64,000 bases of DNA from positions 1-64,000 of the forward strand of contig JAJPKA010000002.1 in assembly GCA_021323945.1 (NCBI GenBank), given 5' to 3'. The DNA is from Pseudomonadota bacterium. GTDB lineage: Bacteria > Desulfobacterota > Binatia > Binatales > Binataceae. Below the pieces are notes generated by a model that saw only the letters and a list, made by a program, of their open reading frames with translations, was not told the DNA's origin and made no database searches. Position numbers and translations under genes: made by a program. Positions within the stretch are counted from its first letter, which is position 1, and every line of letters begins with the position of its first letter. Shown here one piece after another: positions 40,709 through 49,716 of this stretch.

Positions 40709-41521
40709 TCAGCCGAACCGCCGCGGCCAATTGGCCGCTCCGATTTCGATGACCCGCGTGGTCGGCCCTGGCGAGAGGACAAATATTGAGTCAGCGATTT
40801 GGCGGTCGATTGATGGATTTAAGTAATCCAGCTTGATCAACGTTGCGCTCGAGGGGAAACGCGCTTGCAGTTCGAACGGGAATTGCATCGCGCCGATGTC
40901 ACGGTAGGCCCGGTACTGCACTTCATACTCGAGCTCCCCAGTAGCGCCATATGCCCGAGCTGACGCCAGTCTACCAGCCGCAAAGCCGAGTTCGTACCTG
41001 CGGGAGTCAACATGATAAGAGATGACACTCATCCCGCTTTCGGTGCGGATGCCCGACATTGCGGCAGCCATGCTGGTTTTAGCAGGAGGTAACGCGAGCA
41101 AAAGTCGAACCGCCTCCGACGGAGCAACTGGAATATGAACAAAGCGGCCAAGCGTCTCAGCGTTGGCCCGCCCGCGAATGAGGAGATTTTCGCCAGGATT
41201 AAAGACCGCGATCCGACTGCTGTCAGCAACCACTATCAGTGCAACGCCTAACGGCGACAACGCCTCAACCCGCAAATTGCCGGGACGCTGTACGGTGATT
41301 TGCTCTCTCACCCTGATGTGACCCGACGGCGCCGAGTAATCCATTATTACCGGTGTTTGCAGAGATGTAAGTACACTCTCCCGGTCGAGCAGCGACTTTA
41401 TCGCGCTCTCCGACATGACGTTCTGAGTCGAACCCGCAGACTGTCGCGCGGCGCATCCGGGCTCCAATGTTGCGCTCAGGAGCAGCAACAACACACAACC
41501 GGGGACAACCGCAGGCTCAAT
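40709..41521 (-). CDS. DUF4292-like outer-membrane lipoprotein (uncertain start)
   Basis: About 270 residues. The body (SLLDREVLTSLQTP..., RVREQITVQRPGNLRVEALSPLGVALIVVAD, VAPSEAVRLLLALPP) resembles DUF4292/LolB-like folds. A hydrophobic run with a Cys (VLLLLLSATLEPGC) suggests a lipoprotein, but the lipobox is imperfect. No ATG is suitable: an ATT at 41,521 overlaps the TPR stop, and GTG 41,494 is an alternative. Start uncertain; coupling with the TPR gene is likely. Confidence 0.62.
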   Translation of the reverse strand: MEPAVVPGCVLLLLLSATLEPGCAARQSAGSTQNVMSESAIKSLLDRESVLTSLQTPVIMDYSAPSGHIRVREQITVQRPGNLRVEALSPLGVALIVVADSSRIAVFNPGENLLIRGRANAETLGRFVHIPVAPSEAVRLLLALPPAKTSMAAAMSGIRTESGMSVISYHVDSRRYELGFAAGRLASARAYGATGELEYEVQYRAYRDIGAMQFPFELQARFPSSATLIKLDYLNPSIDRQIADSIFVLSPGPTTRVIEIGAANWPRRFG

Positions 41522-43271
41522 GACGTGCGTGTTCTTCGCCGGTGCCCAGTTCCGCCAATTTGTGCTTGAGCCGATGAATTTGATCAGGTTCTTGAGCTTT
41601 CCTGAGAGCGTCCTGATACTCCTGGCGGGCATCGCGGAATTTGCCGATTTTAACGTAGGCGTCGCCCAGGTGTTCAGTAATGGTCGGATCACTGCTCGTC
41701 AGGTTTACCGCCCTTTCCAATTGATCGACGGCTTTCTGATACTGACCCCGCTGATAATATACCCAACCCAGGCTATCAATATAAAAACCGTCTTCCGGTT
41801 CGATATCGAGCGCCCGACGAATCAGCCTCTCGGCCTCGTCGAGATGTTTGCCCGCTTCAGCATAGGAATAGCCCAGGTAATTCAACGCCGGGGCGTTGCT
41901 CGGATTCAGCTCAATTGCTTTGCGCATCTCGGCCGCGCTGAGATCCTTCTGATGATTTTCGTCGTATAGGGCGCCAAGTGTGAAATGGAACTTGTCGTCG
42001 CGCGGTTGCAGCTGAACCATCTTTTGGGCGAGCGCAATCGCGTTGGTGTAGTCCTTCTTCTCCTGGTAGACACCGACCATGAATCCCATGATCTCGGTGT
42101 CACCGGGCTTGCGCCGCAGGGCGTCCTTCAAATTAGCGAGCGCATTGTCGTACTCCGAGCGCTTGTCATAGAGGTAAGCCATCTGCAAGCGCGATTCGAC
42201 GTAATGGTCGTCGGTTTCAGGTATTTGCCGAAACTGGTCGATGGCCTCGTCGTTCTCGTCCAGTTCCGTGTAAACAGTGCCAAGATAGTAGCGCACTCGG
42301 TAATTTGCCGGCTGCGCACCAAGGACGAGGTTGAACTCGGTGGCCGCTCGCTCAAAATCGCCTCGCTCGAAATATAAAAGTCCGATTTTGGTTCGGGTAT
42401 CGGCCGGATTTGTTTCGAGCTGCTCCTGGCGCTGCAATTGGGCAATGGCCTCGCGGAACTTGTTGTCGCCACCGTACAGTTCAGCCAAGCGTTTTCTCAC
42501 CGTCTCATTGTGCGCATCCGTCTGCAGAATTTTCTGGTAAATGTCGATCGCGTCTTTGGGTCGATCCTGTAATTCGCGAAGCACCGCCAAGTCGAGCAGA
42601 ACTAGCTGCGATTGTGGATTCAATGCCAAAGCTTTCTGATAGTAGCCTTCTGCTGCCGAATAATTCTTCGCCGCCACCATTACTCGTCCGGCATAGTAGT
42701 AGCCGAGAAAAGACGTCCGATCGAGCGCGATAAGCCGGTGAAAAATCTGCTCGGCACGGCCATAATCACCTTGTTTGGCGTAGGTCGCCCCGAGAAACAG
42801 ATATGCTTCCTGGCTCTTGGGGTTGAGCTCGATTACTTTCTCGTATTCACGCCGAGCGGTGGCGTCGTCGCCCAAGGCCGAGCTGATCCCGGCAACCAGC
42901 AAGCGGGCGCCAACGTAACCCGGATCGAGTGCTTCCGCCGCCCTGGCCTGCGGCAGAGCATCCTTGAGCCGTCCTGCACGAATATACAAATTCGCCAGCT
43001 GGACGCGCAGTCCGGCATTATGGGGATCGTACTTGACTGCGCTTTCGTAGTTCTTCAATGCTTCCGCGCGCTGCCCGTTATCCGCCGCGATCTGGGCCTT
43101 TAAGTATGCGCCCATCGCGTACGCTGAATGCGGGATATCCACCGTGGGCGTGCCGCCGAAAGGCCGCCCATTGATACTGACGGACTGCAGGGCTCCGGGT
43201 CCGTGCATGTTCCAGCACCCGACCAGCACGCTGGTAATTACTGCTAGGCTTAGGCACCCGGCAATTTTCAT
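41517..43271 (-). CDS. TPR-repeat outer-membrane lipoprotein
   Basis: 584 residues from ATG 43271, giving an ideal signal (MKIAGCLSLAVITSVLVGC-WN); ATG 43310 is an alternative. Then about fifteen TPR units (for example AYLFLGATYAKQGDYGRAEQIF, LNYLGYSYAEAGKHLDEAERL, YIDSLGWVYYQRGQYQKAVDQL). TPR lipoproteins paired with DUF4292 proteins are common in Deltaproteobacteria-like genomes. The function is scaffold-like and unknown. Confidence 0.88.
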   Translation of the reverse strand: MKIAGCLSLAVITSVLVGCWNMHGPGALQSVSINGRPFGGTPTVDIPHSAYAMGAYLKAQIAADNGQRAEALKNYESAVKYDPHNAGLRVQLANLYIRAGRLKDALPQARAAEALDPGYVGARLLVAGISSALGDDATARREYEKVIELNPKSQEAYLFLGATYAKQGDYGRAEQIFHRLIALDRTSFLGYYYAGRVMVAAKNYSAAEGYYQKALALNPQSQLVLLDLAVLRELQDRPKDAIDIYQKILQTDAHNETVRKRLAELYGGDNKFREAIAQLQRQEQLETNPADTRTKIGLLYFERGDFERAATEFNLVLGAQPANYRVRYYLGTVYTELDENDEAIDQFRQIPETDDHYVESRLQMAYLYDKRSEYDNALANLKDALRRKPGDTEIMGFMVGVYQEKKDYTNAIALAQKMVQLQPRDDKFHFTLGALYDENHQKDLSAAEMRKAIELNPSNAPALNYLGYSYAEAGKHLDEAERLIRRALDIEPEDGFYIDSLGWVYYQRGQYQKAVDQLERAVNLTSSDPTITEHLGDAYVKIGKFRDARQEYQDALRKAQEPDQIHRLKHKLAELGTGEEHARH

Positions 43272-43490
43272 TCTGCCAAATCCTCGCGGCCACTTGATAC
43301 GACTTAACATCTTATGGCCTTCAACCTCGCACGAAAACACACTTATTTATATTTTGCCGGTGCTCTTGTGGCAAACCGCAGCTGGCGGGCGGCGCTTTGA
43401 GCGTCTCGTTCGCAGCCTGCGAGACAGCTAACTGCTGATAGATTACAATCGCCACTGTATTTTCTGCGAAACAATAATCTACCGATTAAC

Positions 43491-44825
43491 ATGTGCAGCA
43501 GCCGAGCGCTAACCCTATTCCCTCTAATTTGCGTAATGTACCTCGTCGTAAGTGGCGGTCCTTATGGAATTGAGGACGCAATTGGCAGTGCCGGTCCCCG
43601 GTTGGCTTTTTTGCTCTGCCTCGTCGTGCCTTTAACCATGAGCCTGCCGACAGCCTTAATGGCGGCTGAGCTGACCGCTTTGTTGCCCTTGGAAGGTGGC
43701 TTTTACTTCTGGGTGAAAGAGGCGCTTGGTCCATTCGCCGCTTTTGCTGAAGCGTACTTGACGATTCTCTATAGCGCAGTCGATACCGCAATTTATCCTG
43801 TGCTTTTTGTCACCTACGCGGCATGTTTAGTGCCAATGGGCACGATCGCTCAGGTTGTTTTGGCGATTGTGGTGGTGTGGTTGTGCGGATTTCTGAATCT
43901 TTTCGGTGTCCGTCTGGTCGGCTTAACTTCAACCATCTGGTTAGCTGCTGTCGCAGCACCATTTATCGCTCTGGTCGCCCTTGGCTTGCCCGCCCTGTTC
44001 CATGCACGGCTACCTGCGGCAGTCCCTCACGGGAGCAGCCTCAGTGAGCGCGTAGGCGACGCGTTGACCGTAATCATCTGGAATTTCTGCGGATGGGAAA
44101 ATCTAAGCGTGGTGGCCGCCGAAATCGAGAATCCGCGACGCAATTACCTGCTGGCAGTAACTATTAGTCTACCTATAGTAACTGTCAGCTACCTGCTGCC
44201 GGTCCTGGTTTGCGTTCAAGGTCCGAATGGCGCAGCCGGATGGCACACGGGTGCCTTTGCGGAACACGGCGTGCGGATTGGTGGTCCTTGGCTCGGCACG
44301 GCGATCGCAGCGGGTGGCGCCGCCTCGTCTTTCGCCATCTTCGAGGCGGCGATGCTCTGGTTATCGCGCTTGCCGCTCGTGCTCGCGCGCGAAAATTATC
44401 TACCAAGCAGCCTCGGAAGTGTATGGCTCGACCGCCAGGTTCCAGCACGATGTCTGCTGGTGTGTTGTCTGTTTTTTACCCTCATCATCCCGCTCGGGTT
44501 CATGACTCTGGTGGTTTTCGACGTTTTTTTCTACATGGCGGCATTGGTGCTTGAAATGGCTGCTTTGATTATGCTTCGCAACTCTCATCCTCGACGTGAC
44601 GGCTTGTTTGTAATCGGCGGAGGGCGACCAACTCTCTACGTCGTGGCTTTGGCGCCTATAGCGACTTGGTTGGCTACTCTGGCTTTGGCGGCTTTGGGTG
44701 CGGCTGGCAACCTGGCAATCGCGGTATCAATCGCCGTTCTGGCTCTTCCCAGCTACCGCTATTTGCAGCGGCGTTACGGCGGCCCTGCGGACTGTCGCTC
44801 GCGAGTTACCGGCTACGAAGGCTGA
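43491..44825 (+). CDS. Amino acid permease (APC family)
   Basis: 444 residues with about 12 hydrophobic spans. VSGGPYGIEDAIGSAGPRLAFLLCLVVP start, ELTALLPLEGGFYFWVKEALGPFAAFAEAY and WNFCGWENLSVVAAEIENPRRNY are APC-superfamily motifs, similar to polyamine-type transporters. It imports an amino acid or amine by proton symport. Divergent from the TPR lipoprotein gene. Confidence 0.9.
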   Translation: MCSSRALTLFPLICVMYLVVSGGPYGIEDAIGSAGPRLAFLLCLVVPLTMSLPTALMAAELTALLPLEGGFYFWVKEALGPFAAFAEAYLTILYSAVDTAIYPVLFVTYAACLVPMGTIAQVVLAIVVVWLCGFLNLFGVRLVGLTSTIWLAAVAAPFIALVALGLPALFHARLPAAVPHGSSLSERVGDALTVIIWNFCGWENLSVVAAEIENPRRNYLLAVTISLPIVTVSYLLPVLVCVQGPNGAAGWHTGAFAEHGVRIGGPWLGTAIAAGGAASSFAIFEAAMLWLSRLPLVLARENYLPSSLGSVWLDRQVPARCLLVCCLFFTLIIPLGFMTLVVFDVFFYMAALVLEMAALIMLRNSHPRRDGLFVIGGGRPTLYVVALAPIATWLATLALAALGAAGNLAIAVSIAVLALPSYRYLQRRYGGPADCRSRVTGYEG

Positions 44826-44861
44826 TCCCGCTGTGGTTTTTTCCCTTAGATCGGTCGACAT

Positions 44862-45425
44862 TTAGTCCGACCGCGGTGGATTGTAGAGGTCGAAAAATGA
44901 AAAAGCCGCTATTACGAGTGCGTGACTAATTGCACCGGCTCGGATCATTTGCTTGATATTTGCCAGGGGTACCAGCCTGACTTCTGTTTCTTCAGCTCCG
45001 CCTACATTCTGATTTGGCTCACCTACTTTTATGACGTTGGGAGCGAAAAAAAAGTGACACATGTTAGGCTGGATCGCAGGGTTAGGATGTACTTGCCCGA
45101 GCGGAATGATTACCTCTGAATCATAGCCGCACTCTTCGCGCATCTCGCGCCGGGCCGCTGCCGCCGGATTCGGATCTTCGGGATCAACCATCCCACCCGG
45201 GATTTCCAGAGTGAAGTCACCAATTCCGTGTCGGTATTGTTTGACCAGGACCACTTCGCGAGCGGCCGTTAGCGGAATGATGTTGACCCATGTAGGGGCG
45301 GAAAGCACGTAGAAGTCACGTTCCCCGCGATTCGGGTGCGTTGATTTGAGACGATGGAGGTCGAAAATCGGTGTAGTGTAGACGCGTTCGGTTGCGAGTG
45401 CGCGCCACCGTCCCGCTTTGGCCAC
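44862..45425 (-). CDS. Nudix hydrolase (ADP-ribose pyrophosphatase-like)
   Basis: 187 residues, GTG start. The Nudix box GGMVDPEDPNPAAAARREMREECGY is intact (Gly, the REMREE core). N-terminal WRALATERVYTTPIFDLHR and the QYRHG strand fit the ADP-ribose pyrophosphatase clade. Lies ten bases downstream of a CoA-binding protein on the same strand. Confidence 0.92.
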   Translation of the reverse strand: MAKAGRWRALATERVYTTPIFDLHRLKSTHPNRGERDFYVLSAPTWVNIIPLTAAREVVLVKQYRHGIGDFTLEIPGGMVDPEDPNPAAAARREMREECGYDSEVIIPLGQVHPNPAIQPNMCHFFFAPNVIKVGEPNQNVGGAEETEVRLVPLANIKQMIRAGAISHALVIAAFSFFDLYNPPRSD

Positions 45426-45434
45426 CGCTTTACC

Positions 45435-45863
45435 CTAGAACAGTCGTCGATATTCGATCGCCGGACAGCGATCCATTACAACGGTCATTCCAGCCTCTGA
45501 CGCGCGTCGGGCCGCTTCGACGTTGACAACGCCCAGCTGTCCCCACAAGACGCGTGCACCCTTGCGTGCGGCCTGCTCAGCAATTTCCGGTAAGTACTCC
45601 GAACGTCGAAATACATCAACGATATCAACCTTTCCGGGAACCGAATCGAGGTCCGGGTAACAGCGTTCACCGAGCTCTGCAATGAGGTCGTCGGGGTCAA
45701 GCTGTGGATTAACCGGGATCACACGAAATCCCTTACTCTTCAGTAGTTTTGCAATCTTAAGGCTGTCGCGGCTGGGATCTTTTGAGCATCCTACCACCGC
45801 AATCGTCGTCGGCGTCGACAGGATACGGCGAATCACCTCGTCGGGAGGGTTGAGAAACTCCAT
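45435..45863 (-). CDS. CoA-binding protein (YccU family)
   Basis: 142 residues. TTIAVVGCSKDPSRDSLKIAKLLKSKGFRVIPVNP is the Rossmann CoA-binding motif, with VDIVDVFRRSEYLPEIAEQA and LWGQLGVVNVEAARRASEAGMTVVMDRCPAIEY. Exact biological role unknown. Adjacent to a phosphatase and a Nudix gene, suggesting a small house-cleaning operon. Confidence 0.92.
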   Translation of the reverse strand: MEFLNPPDEVIRRILSTPTTIAVVGCSKDPSRDSLKIAKLLKSKGFRVIPVNPQLDPDDLIAELGERCYPDLDSVPGKVDIVDVFRRSEYLPEIAEQAARKGARVLWGQLGVVNVEAARRASEAGMTVVMDRCPAIEYRRLF

Positions 45864-45883
45864 GAGGAAGGCCTCGCTAACTA

Positions 45884-46417
45884 TTATTCACCCTGATGAT
45901 CGCTCCATAAACGATCTACAACACGTGGCACCAGCCGAGCGATCTCTTCGCGGCATTTGGCAAAAGCCAATTCGCCTTGCTCGAACGGGTCCTCAATATC
46001 GCCTCCTTCGCCGGCGAAGGAACGGAACGTGTGCACCTCCACGCCTTCAGGCATAGGGAAGCGTTGCCGGAGCTCGTGTGCCTGCTGCGCTGTCATCGCG
46101 ATTATTAGGTCGGCTTCTCGAAGCAGCTCAGGATGGCGCTTAAGGTCCGTTGAGGTTGAGTCATCACGGAGGTGGATCCCGATCTCACGCAGCGCCAGTC
46201 GCGTATCCAGCGAAACCAGCGCACCATCACGCGCGTATGGCGCGATTCCAGCTGAGCTTAGCTTAATCTCGCCCTCGAGGCCGCGTCGCTTCAACTCACG
46301 TCGGATCATGTGTTCGGCCATCACGCTACGGGCGGTGTTGGCAGAGCAAATCAAGAGGACGGAGCGAAAGCGCGGCCCCCCAGGCGCCGCCCCTGCGAGC
46401 GATTTACGATCCGACAT
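45884..46417 (-). CDS. Low-molecular-weight protein-tyrosine phosphatase family protein
   Basis: 177 residues. The active loop is CSANTARS (Cys24, Arg30; CX5R), and DIEDPFEQG supplies the acid Asp near the C-terminus. Family members dephosphorylate protein tyrosine or, in relatives, reduce arsenate; the TAR loop fits the phosphatase type. Codirectional with the CoA-binding gene. Confidence 0.88.
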   Translation of the reverse strand: MSDRKSLAGAAPGGPRFRSVLLICSANTARSVMAEHMIRRELKRRGLEGEIKLSSAGIAPYARDGALVSLDTRLALREIGIHLRDDSTSTDLKRHPELLREADLIIAMTAQQAHELRQRFPMPEGVEVHTFRSFAGEGGDIEDPFEQGELAFAKCREEIARLVPRVVDRLWSDHQGE

Positions 46418-46501
46418 GCTCGACTGTGGCGAAAGACTTTTCCGACCGCAACCCTGGTGGTCTCGCCGCGATCCACGCCAAACCGTTTTTTAAAGTCAAA
46501 T

Positions 46502-47440
46502 TCAATTTCCTGACAGTACTTCGCTGAGACTTTCCTTCTTGGTTAGACCCTTGGCAAGTTCCTCCTTGACCCGCATTCCAAGCTCGACTGGATCCCAAAA
46601 TTTTAGTGGTCCAGGTTGCGTTATCTTGGCCGCCGTGTGCCATCCCCTCATTAGCCAAACCATTCCAAGACCAACCCGGAAGACCTCGCCGTGAACATCC
46701 TTCGCATCATCGCTACTTAGCCAGGCCACTAATGGTGCGACGTGCGCCGGGCTGAACCTATCAATCTCACCGGGTTTGGGCGGTGGCATCGTCGCTGCAG
46801 TCTGTGGCGTAGCGTCAATTGTCAGCCGCGTGCGGGCCACGGGTGCGATAGCATTTGCACAAACCCCGTACCGTGACATTTCACGGTCAATAATGATCGC
46901 CATCGTGGCGACAGCGGCTTTGGCGGTGCCGTAGTTGCTCTGCCCGGCGTTACCCAGCAACCCCGAATCGGAACTGGTATTGATCAAGCGCCCGTTGAGA
47001 AGGTTCCCCGCCTTATGCTGTTCCCGCCAATAATTGCAGGCATGTCGCGCCATATTGAAGGTACCGCGGAGATGAACGTCGAGCACCGCGTTGAAGTCGT
47101 CCTCGGTCATGTTGAAGATCATGCGATCCCGCAAGATCCCGGCATTGTTGACGACAATATTGAGTTTTCCGAAGTTGTCGATTGCGCATTCGATGATCCG
47201 TTTGGCTGCCTTGAAGTCGGTAACGCTCTCGAAATTCGCCACCGCTTCACCGCCCGCAGCACGGATCTCTTTCACGACTTCTTCGGCCGGCGAACGCGAT
47301 TCGCCGGTACCGTCAAAGTGGCCACCTAGATCATTGACCACGACCTTGGCACCCTGCTTAGCCATCAGCAGGGCCTCTTCGCGACCGATACCGCGCCCGG
47401 CTCCGGTGATGACTGCGACTTTGCCATCCAATAACGCCAT
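46502..47440 (-). CDS. MFP2-type SDR (3-hydroxyacyl-CoA dehydrogenase-like)
   Basis: 312 residues. TGAGRGIGREEALLMAKQGAKVVVNDLGG, NNAGILRD and SNYGTAKAAV are the classic SDR sites. The insertion pattern and KFWDPVELGMRVKEELAKGL tail resemble the dehydrogenase domain of peroxisomal multifunctional protein type 2, which oxidises 3-hydroxyacyl-CoA in beta-oxidation. Upstream GAGAGGA before the ATG. Confidence 0.9.
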   Translation of the reverse strand: MALLDGKVAVITGAGRGIGREEALLMAKQGAKVVVNDLGGHFDGTGESRSPAEEVVKEIRAAGGEAVANFESVTDFKAAKRIIECAIDNFGKLNIVVNNAGILRDRMIFNMTEDDFNAVLDVHLRGTFNMARHACNYWREQHKAGNLLNGRLINTSSDSGLLGNAGQSNYGTAKAAVATMAIIIDREMSRYGVCANAIAPVARTRLTIDATPQTAATMPPPKPGEIDRFSPAHVAPLVAWLSSDDAKDVHGEVFRVGLGMVWLMRGWHTAAKITQPGPLKFWDPVELGMRVKEELAKGLTKKESLSEVLSGN

Positions 47441-47864
47441 CTTTAATGATCCTCTCTTGTCTCCGGTTCCACTAAGTTTATATCCCGAAGCACGGTTTTG
47501 AGTTGCTAATGTTGATTACCGCGCGTGAGCCATTTGCTCAAGACATGCGGCGCAACAATCTCTCGCCGAGACGGGAGAACTCCCTCCCACCTCAGAAAGG
47601 AACGGCAGGCGCTCCAAGTTAGGAGTGGATTAGACTTCCTAGGCACCGGAAGTCAAGCCATTTCCGGTCCGCGTCCACGTGGCCATGACCATAGCACGCC
47701 AGCGCCACTGGTTATTACGTGGTGGGCGCATGCGCTGGTGAGCAATTTCTGGTAATAGGTACCATCAGCAGTTTGCCGGTGAACAAAATCGGTTGACAGC
47801 GAACGCGGATTAGTGCACTTGGCAACCCTAAGAGAAAATACCGGTGTTTCGGGGTCTAGGGTTA
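47441..47864. other. Intergenic region before exbB
   Basis: About 420 bases between divergent units. A 76-residue plus-strand frame (47,525-47,755) has no family and was not called. TTGACA occurs near 47,793, but the -10 is poor. GCGCATGCGC (about 47,728) is a short palindrome. No feature is supported with confidence. Confidence 0.4.
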
Positions 47865-48506
47865 ATGCAGGACCAATTCAGTCTGCTGGCGATGTTCATG
47901 AAGGGTTGGTATGCGACCTATCCCTTGGTAGCGATTTCTGTGGTCTGCGTCACAATTATTTTCGAGCGCATTTGGGCGCTCTGGGGCATTGGACGGCGTG
48001 CAACCCGCCTGGCTGAGCGGATGATCGGACCGCTTCGTGAAGGCAAGTTTGCTGAGGCATTGGCCTTCATCGGCGATCGGCGCGGACCCAGCGAACGCGT
48101 TTTTCAGGAATTGGTGAGCGAAGCCGATCTGGCTCCTCGTGAACGGCTCGAGGAGATCGACGAGGAGCGTCGCTTTGCTGAATTGCTGCGGCTGCGCGGT
48201 CCTATTTGGGTGTTGGCAACCTCCGGAGCTTCAGCCCCGTTTATCGGACTATTTGGCACGGTTGTCGGAATTCTGGTCGCCTTTCAATCAATGGCGGTTA
48301 TGGGGACCGGAGGGTTTTCCGTCGTTGCGGCCGGCATCTCCGAGGCCTTGATTTCGACTGCCCTCGGACTGGTCGTCGCCATCATTGCCGTGATCTTCTA
48401 CAACTATTTTTCCCAGCGAATCGAGCGCATCAACGCTATTATCCATATCTGCGCTGCTCGCCTCATCGATGCGGCCGAAACCGGCAGAAAAGTCAATGGC
48501 CGTTAG
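47865..48506 (+). CDS. exbB: ExbB/TolQ-type proton channel
   Basis: 213 residues from ATG 47865. Three spans; GPIWVLATSGASAPFIGLFGTVVGILVAF and ISEALISTALGLVVAIIAVIFYNYF are the conserved channel helices of MotA/TolQ/ExbB. Forms the inner-membrane motor that powers TonB- or Tol-dependent transport. The following ExbD gene overlaps it by 11 bases, and a second ExbD follows. Confidence 0.92.
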   Translation: MQDQFSLLAMFMKGWYATYPLVAISVVCVTIIFERIWALWGIGRRATRLAERMIGPLREGKFAEALAFIGDRRGPSERVFQELVSEADLAPRERLEEIDEERRFAELLRLRGPIWVLATSGASAPFIGLFGTVVGILVAFQSMAVMGTGGFSVVAAGISEALISTALGLVVAIIAVIFYNYFSQRIERINAIIHICAARLIDAAETGRKVNGR

Positions 48507-48924
48507 CAGACCCCGCAGCGAAGGCGGGATGTTCTGGGAGATTAACATCACGCCGCTCACTGATATTTTTCTGGTCCTGCTGATTATCTTTATGGTGACA
48601 GCGTCCGTCGCTGTCGAATCGGCAAGCCATGTCAATCTGCCAGTTGCGTCCAATACCAGTCCCGAGAATAAAGGCGTCTTGGTTACTTATACGGCAAATC
48701 ATGAATTATTCGTTAACTCCAAGGACGTTCCCGAGAGCGATGTGGAGTCGGAACTGCGCGATGCTCTCTCCCGAGTCGATGCGAAGGTCGTAATTTTTCA
48801 AGGCGATCGTTCAGTTCTGCTTGGCGATATGGTGCGGATACTAGATTTGGCCAAAGCCGCAGGTGCCGAGCAAATTGCCATTGCGGCGCGCCGTCCGGCA
48901 CCGGGCGAAGGGACCTCAGGCTGA
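48496..48924 (+). CDS. exbD: ExbD/TolR-type protein, first copy
   Basis: 142 residues. INITPLTDIFLVLLIIFMVTASV is the signature membrane helix with the functional Asp, followed by a periplasmic domain (GVLVTYTANHELFVNSKDV, LLGDMVRILDLAKAAGAEQIAIAA). It overlaps exbB. Similar to the next gene along the whole length. Confidence 0.92.
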   Translation: MAVSRPRSEGGMFWEINITPLTDIFLVLLIIFMVTASVAVESASHVNLPVASNTSPENKGVLVTYTANHELFVNSKDVPESDVESELRDALSRVDAKVVIFQGDRSVLLGDMVRILDLAKAAGAEQIAIAARRPAPGEGTSG

Positions 48925-48958
48925 CAGATACGCGCGGCGCTCCAACAGCAAACCTCCG

Positions 48959-49480
48959 ATGGCTATCTCCAGCAACGACGACGGTAATGGCATCTTCGCC
49001 TCTATCAACATCACGCCGCTGACCGATATTTTCCTGGTTTTACTGATCATCTTCATGGTGGCTACCGCGGTCACGATCGAATCGGCGGCTCACGTGGATC
49101 TGCCCCGACTTCAGCCGGCCGCCCATCCCGATCAGCAGCAACGAGTCATGATTAGCTATACCGCTGACCACCAGATTTTCGTAAATGGCAAACATGTGAC
49201 AGAGCGCGATTTGGCCTCGGCGCTCCGCAGCGCACTCTCACGCGCCCAGACAAAAACGGTGGTCTTTGACGGCGCCCCCTCGGCCGTTCTCGGTGACATG
49301 GTTAGGATCGTGGATATTGCGAAGACAGCAGGTGCAGATCAGATCGCACTGGCAGTTTCATCGACCTCAGCTAGCCCTCAGACCGCCGTCATGCCCACCC
49401 CTTCCAGCTCCGACTACGCTCCCGAACCAGTGACACCGGAAAGCGCAACTGCGCCCGAGGGTAGTGGCTTGTCACGTTAA
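48959..49480 (+). CDS. ExbD/TolR-type protein, second copy
   Basis: 173 residues from ATG 48959. Same INITPLTDIFLVLLIIFMVATAV helix and periplasmic VFDGAPSAVLGDMVRIVDIAKTAGADQIALA; the C-terminus has an extra Pro/Ser-rich tail of about 40 residues. A tandem duplication of exbD; heteromeric motors of ExbB with two ExbD types are known. No tonB gene is adjacent. Confidence 0.92.
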   Translation: MAISSNDDGNGIFASINITPLTDIFLVLLIIFMVATAVTIESAAHVDLPRLQPAAHPDQQQRVMISYTADHQIFVNGKHVTERDLASALRSALSRAQTKTVVFDGAPSAVLGDMVRIVDIAKTAGADQIALAVSSTSASPQTAVMPTPSSSDYAPEPVTPESATAPEGSGLSR

Positions 49481-49716
49481 GCCGGGCGCAAGCTGCGAAT
49501 TGAGTTGCAGCTTGTCAAGGCTTGTTCCAGGATCTTAACGGAGGTCGTTTGAGCCGTAGAAGGCTTAAGCCCGATGCCATGCCTCTTAAATCCCGAAACC
49601 CTTCGATTAATATCTGTCACGTGGCAGACGGCAAAATGTTCATCGCATCATGATTGCCGAAGGTTAATTAGGCTAAGACGCACTTGAGTATTCATGGTCT
49701 TTTTGGAGGAACATAC

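Noticed and set aside
44852-44873. Terminator between permease and Nudix genes
   Set aside because: The inverted repeat is imperfect and overlaps the Nudix coding end; too weak to call.
47525-47755. Small plus-strand frame before exbB
   Set aside because: Composition is unlike its neighbours, no family and no good ribosome binding site.
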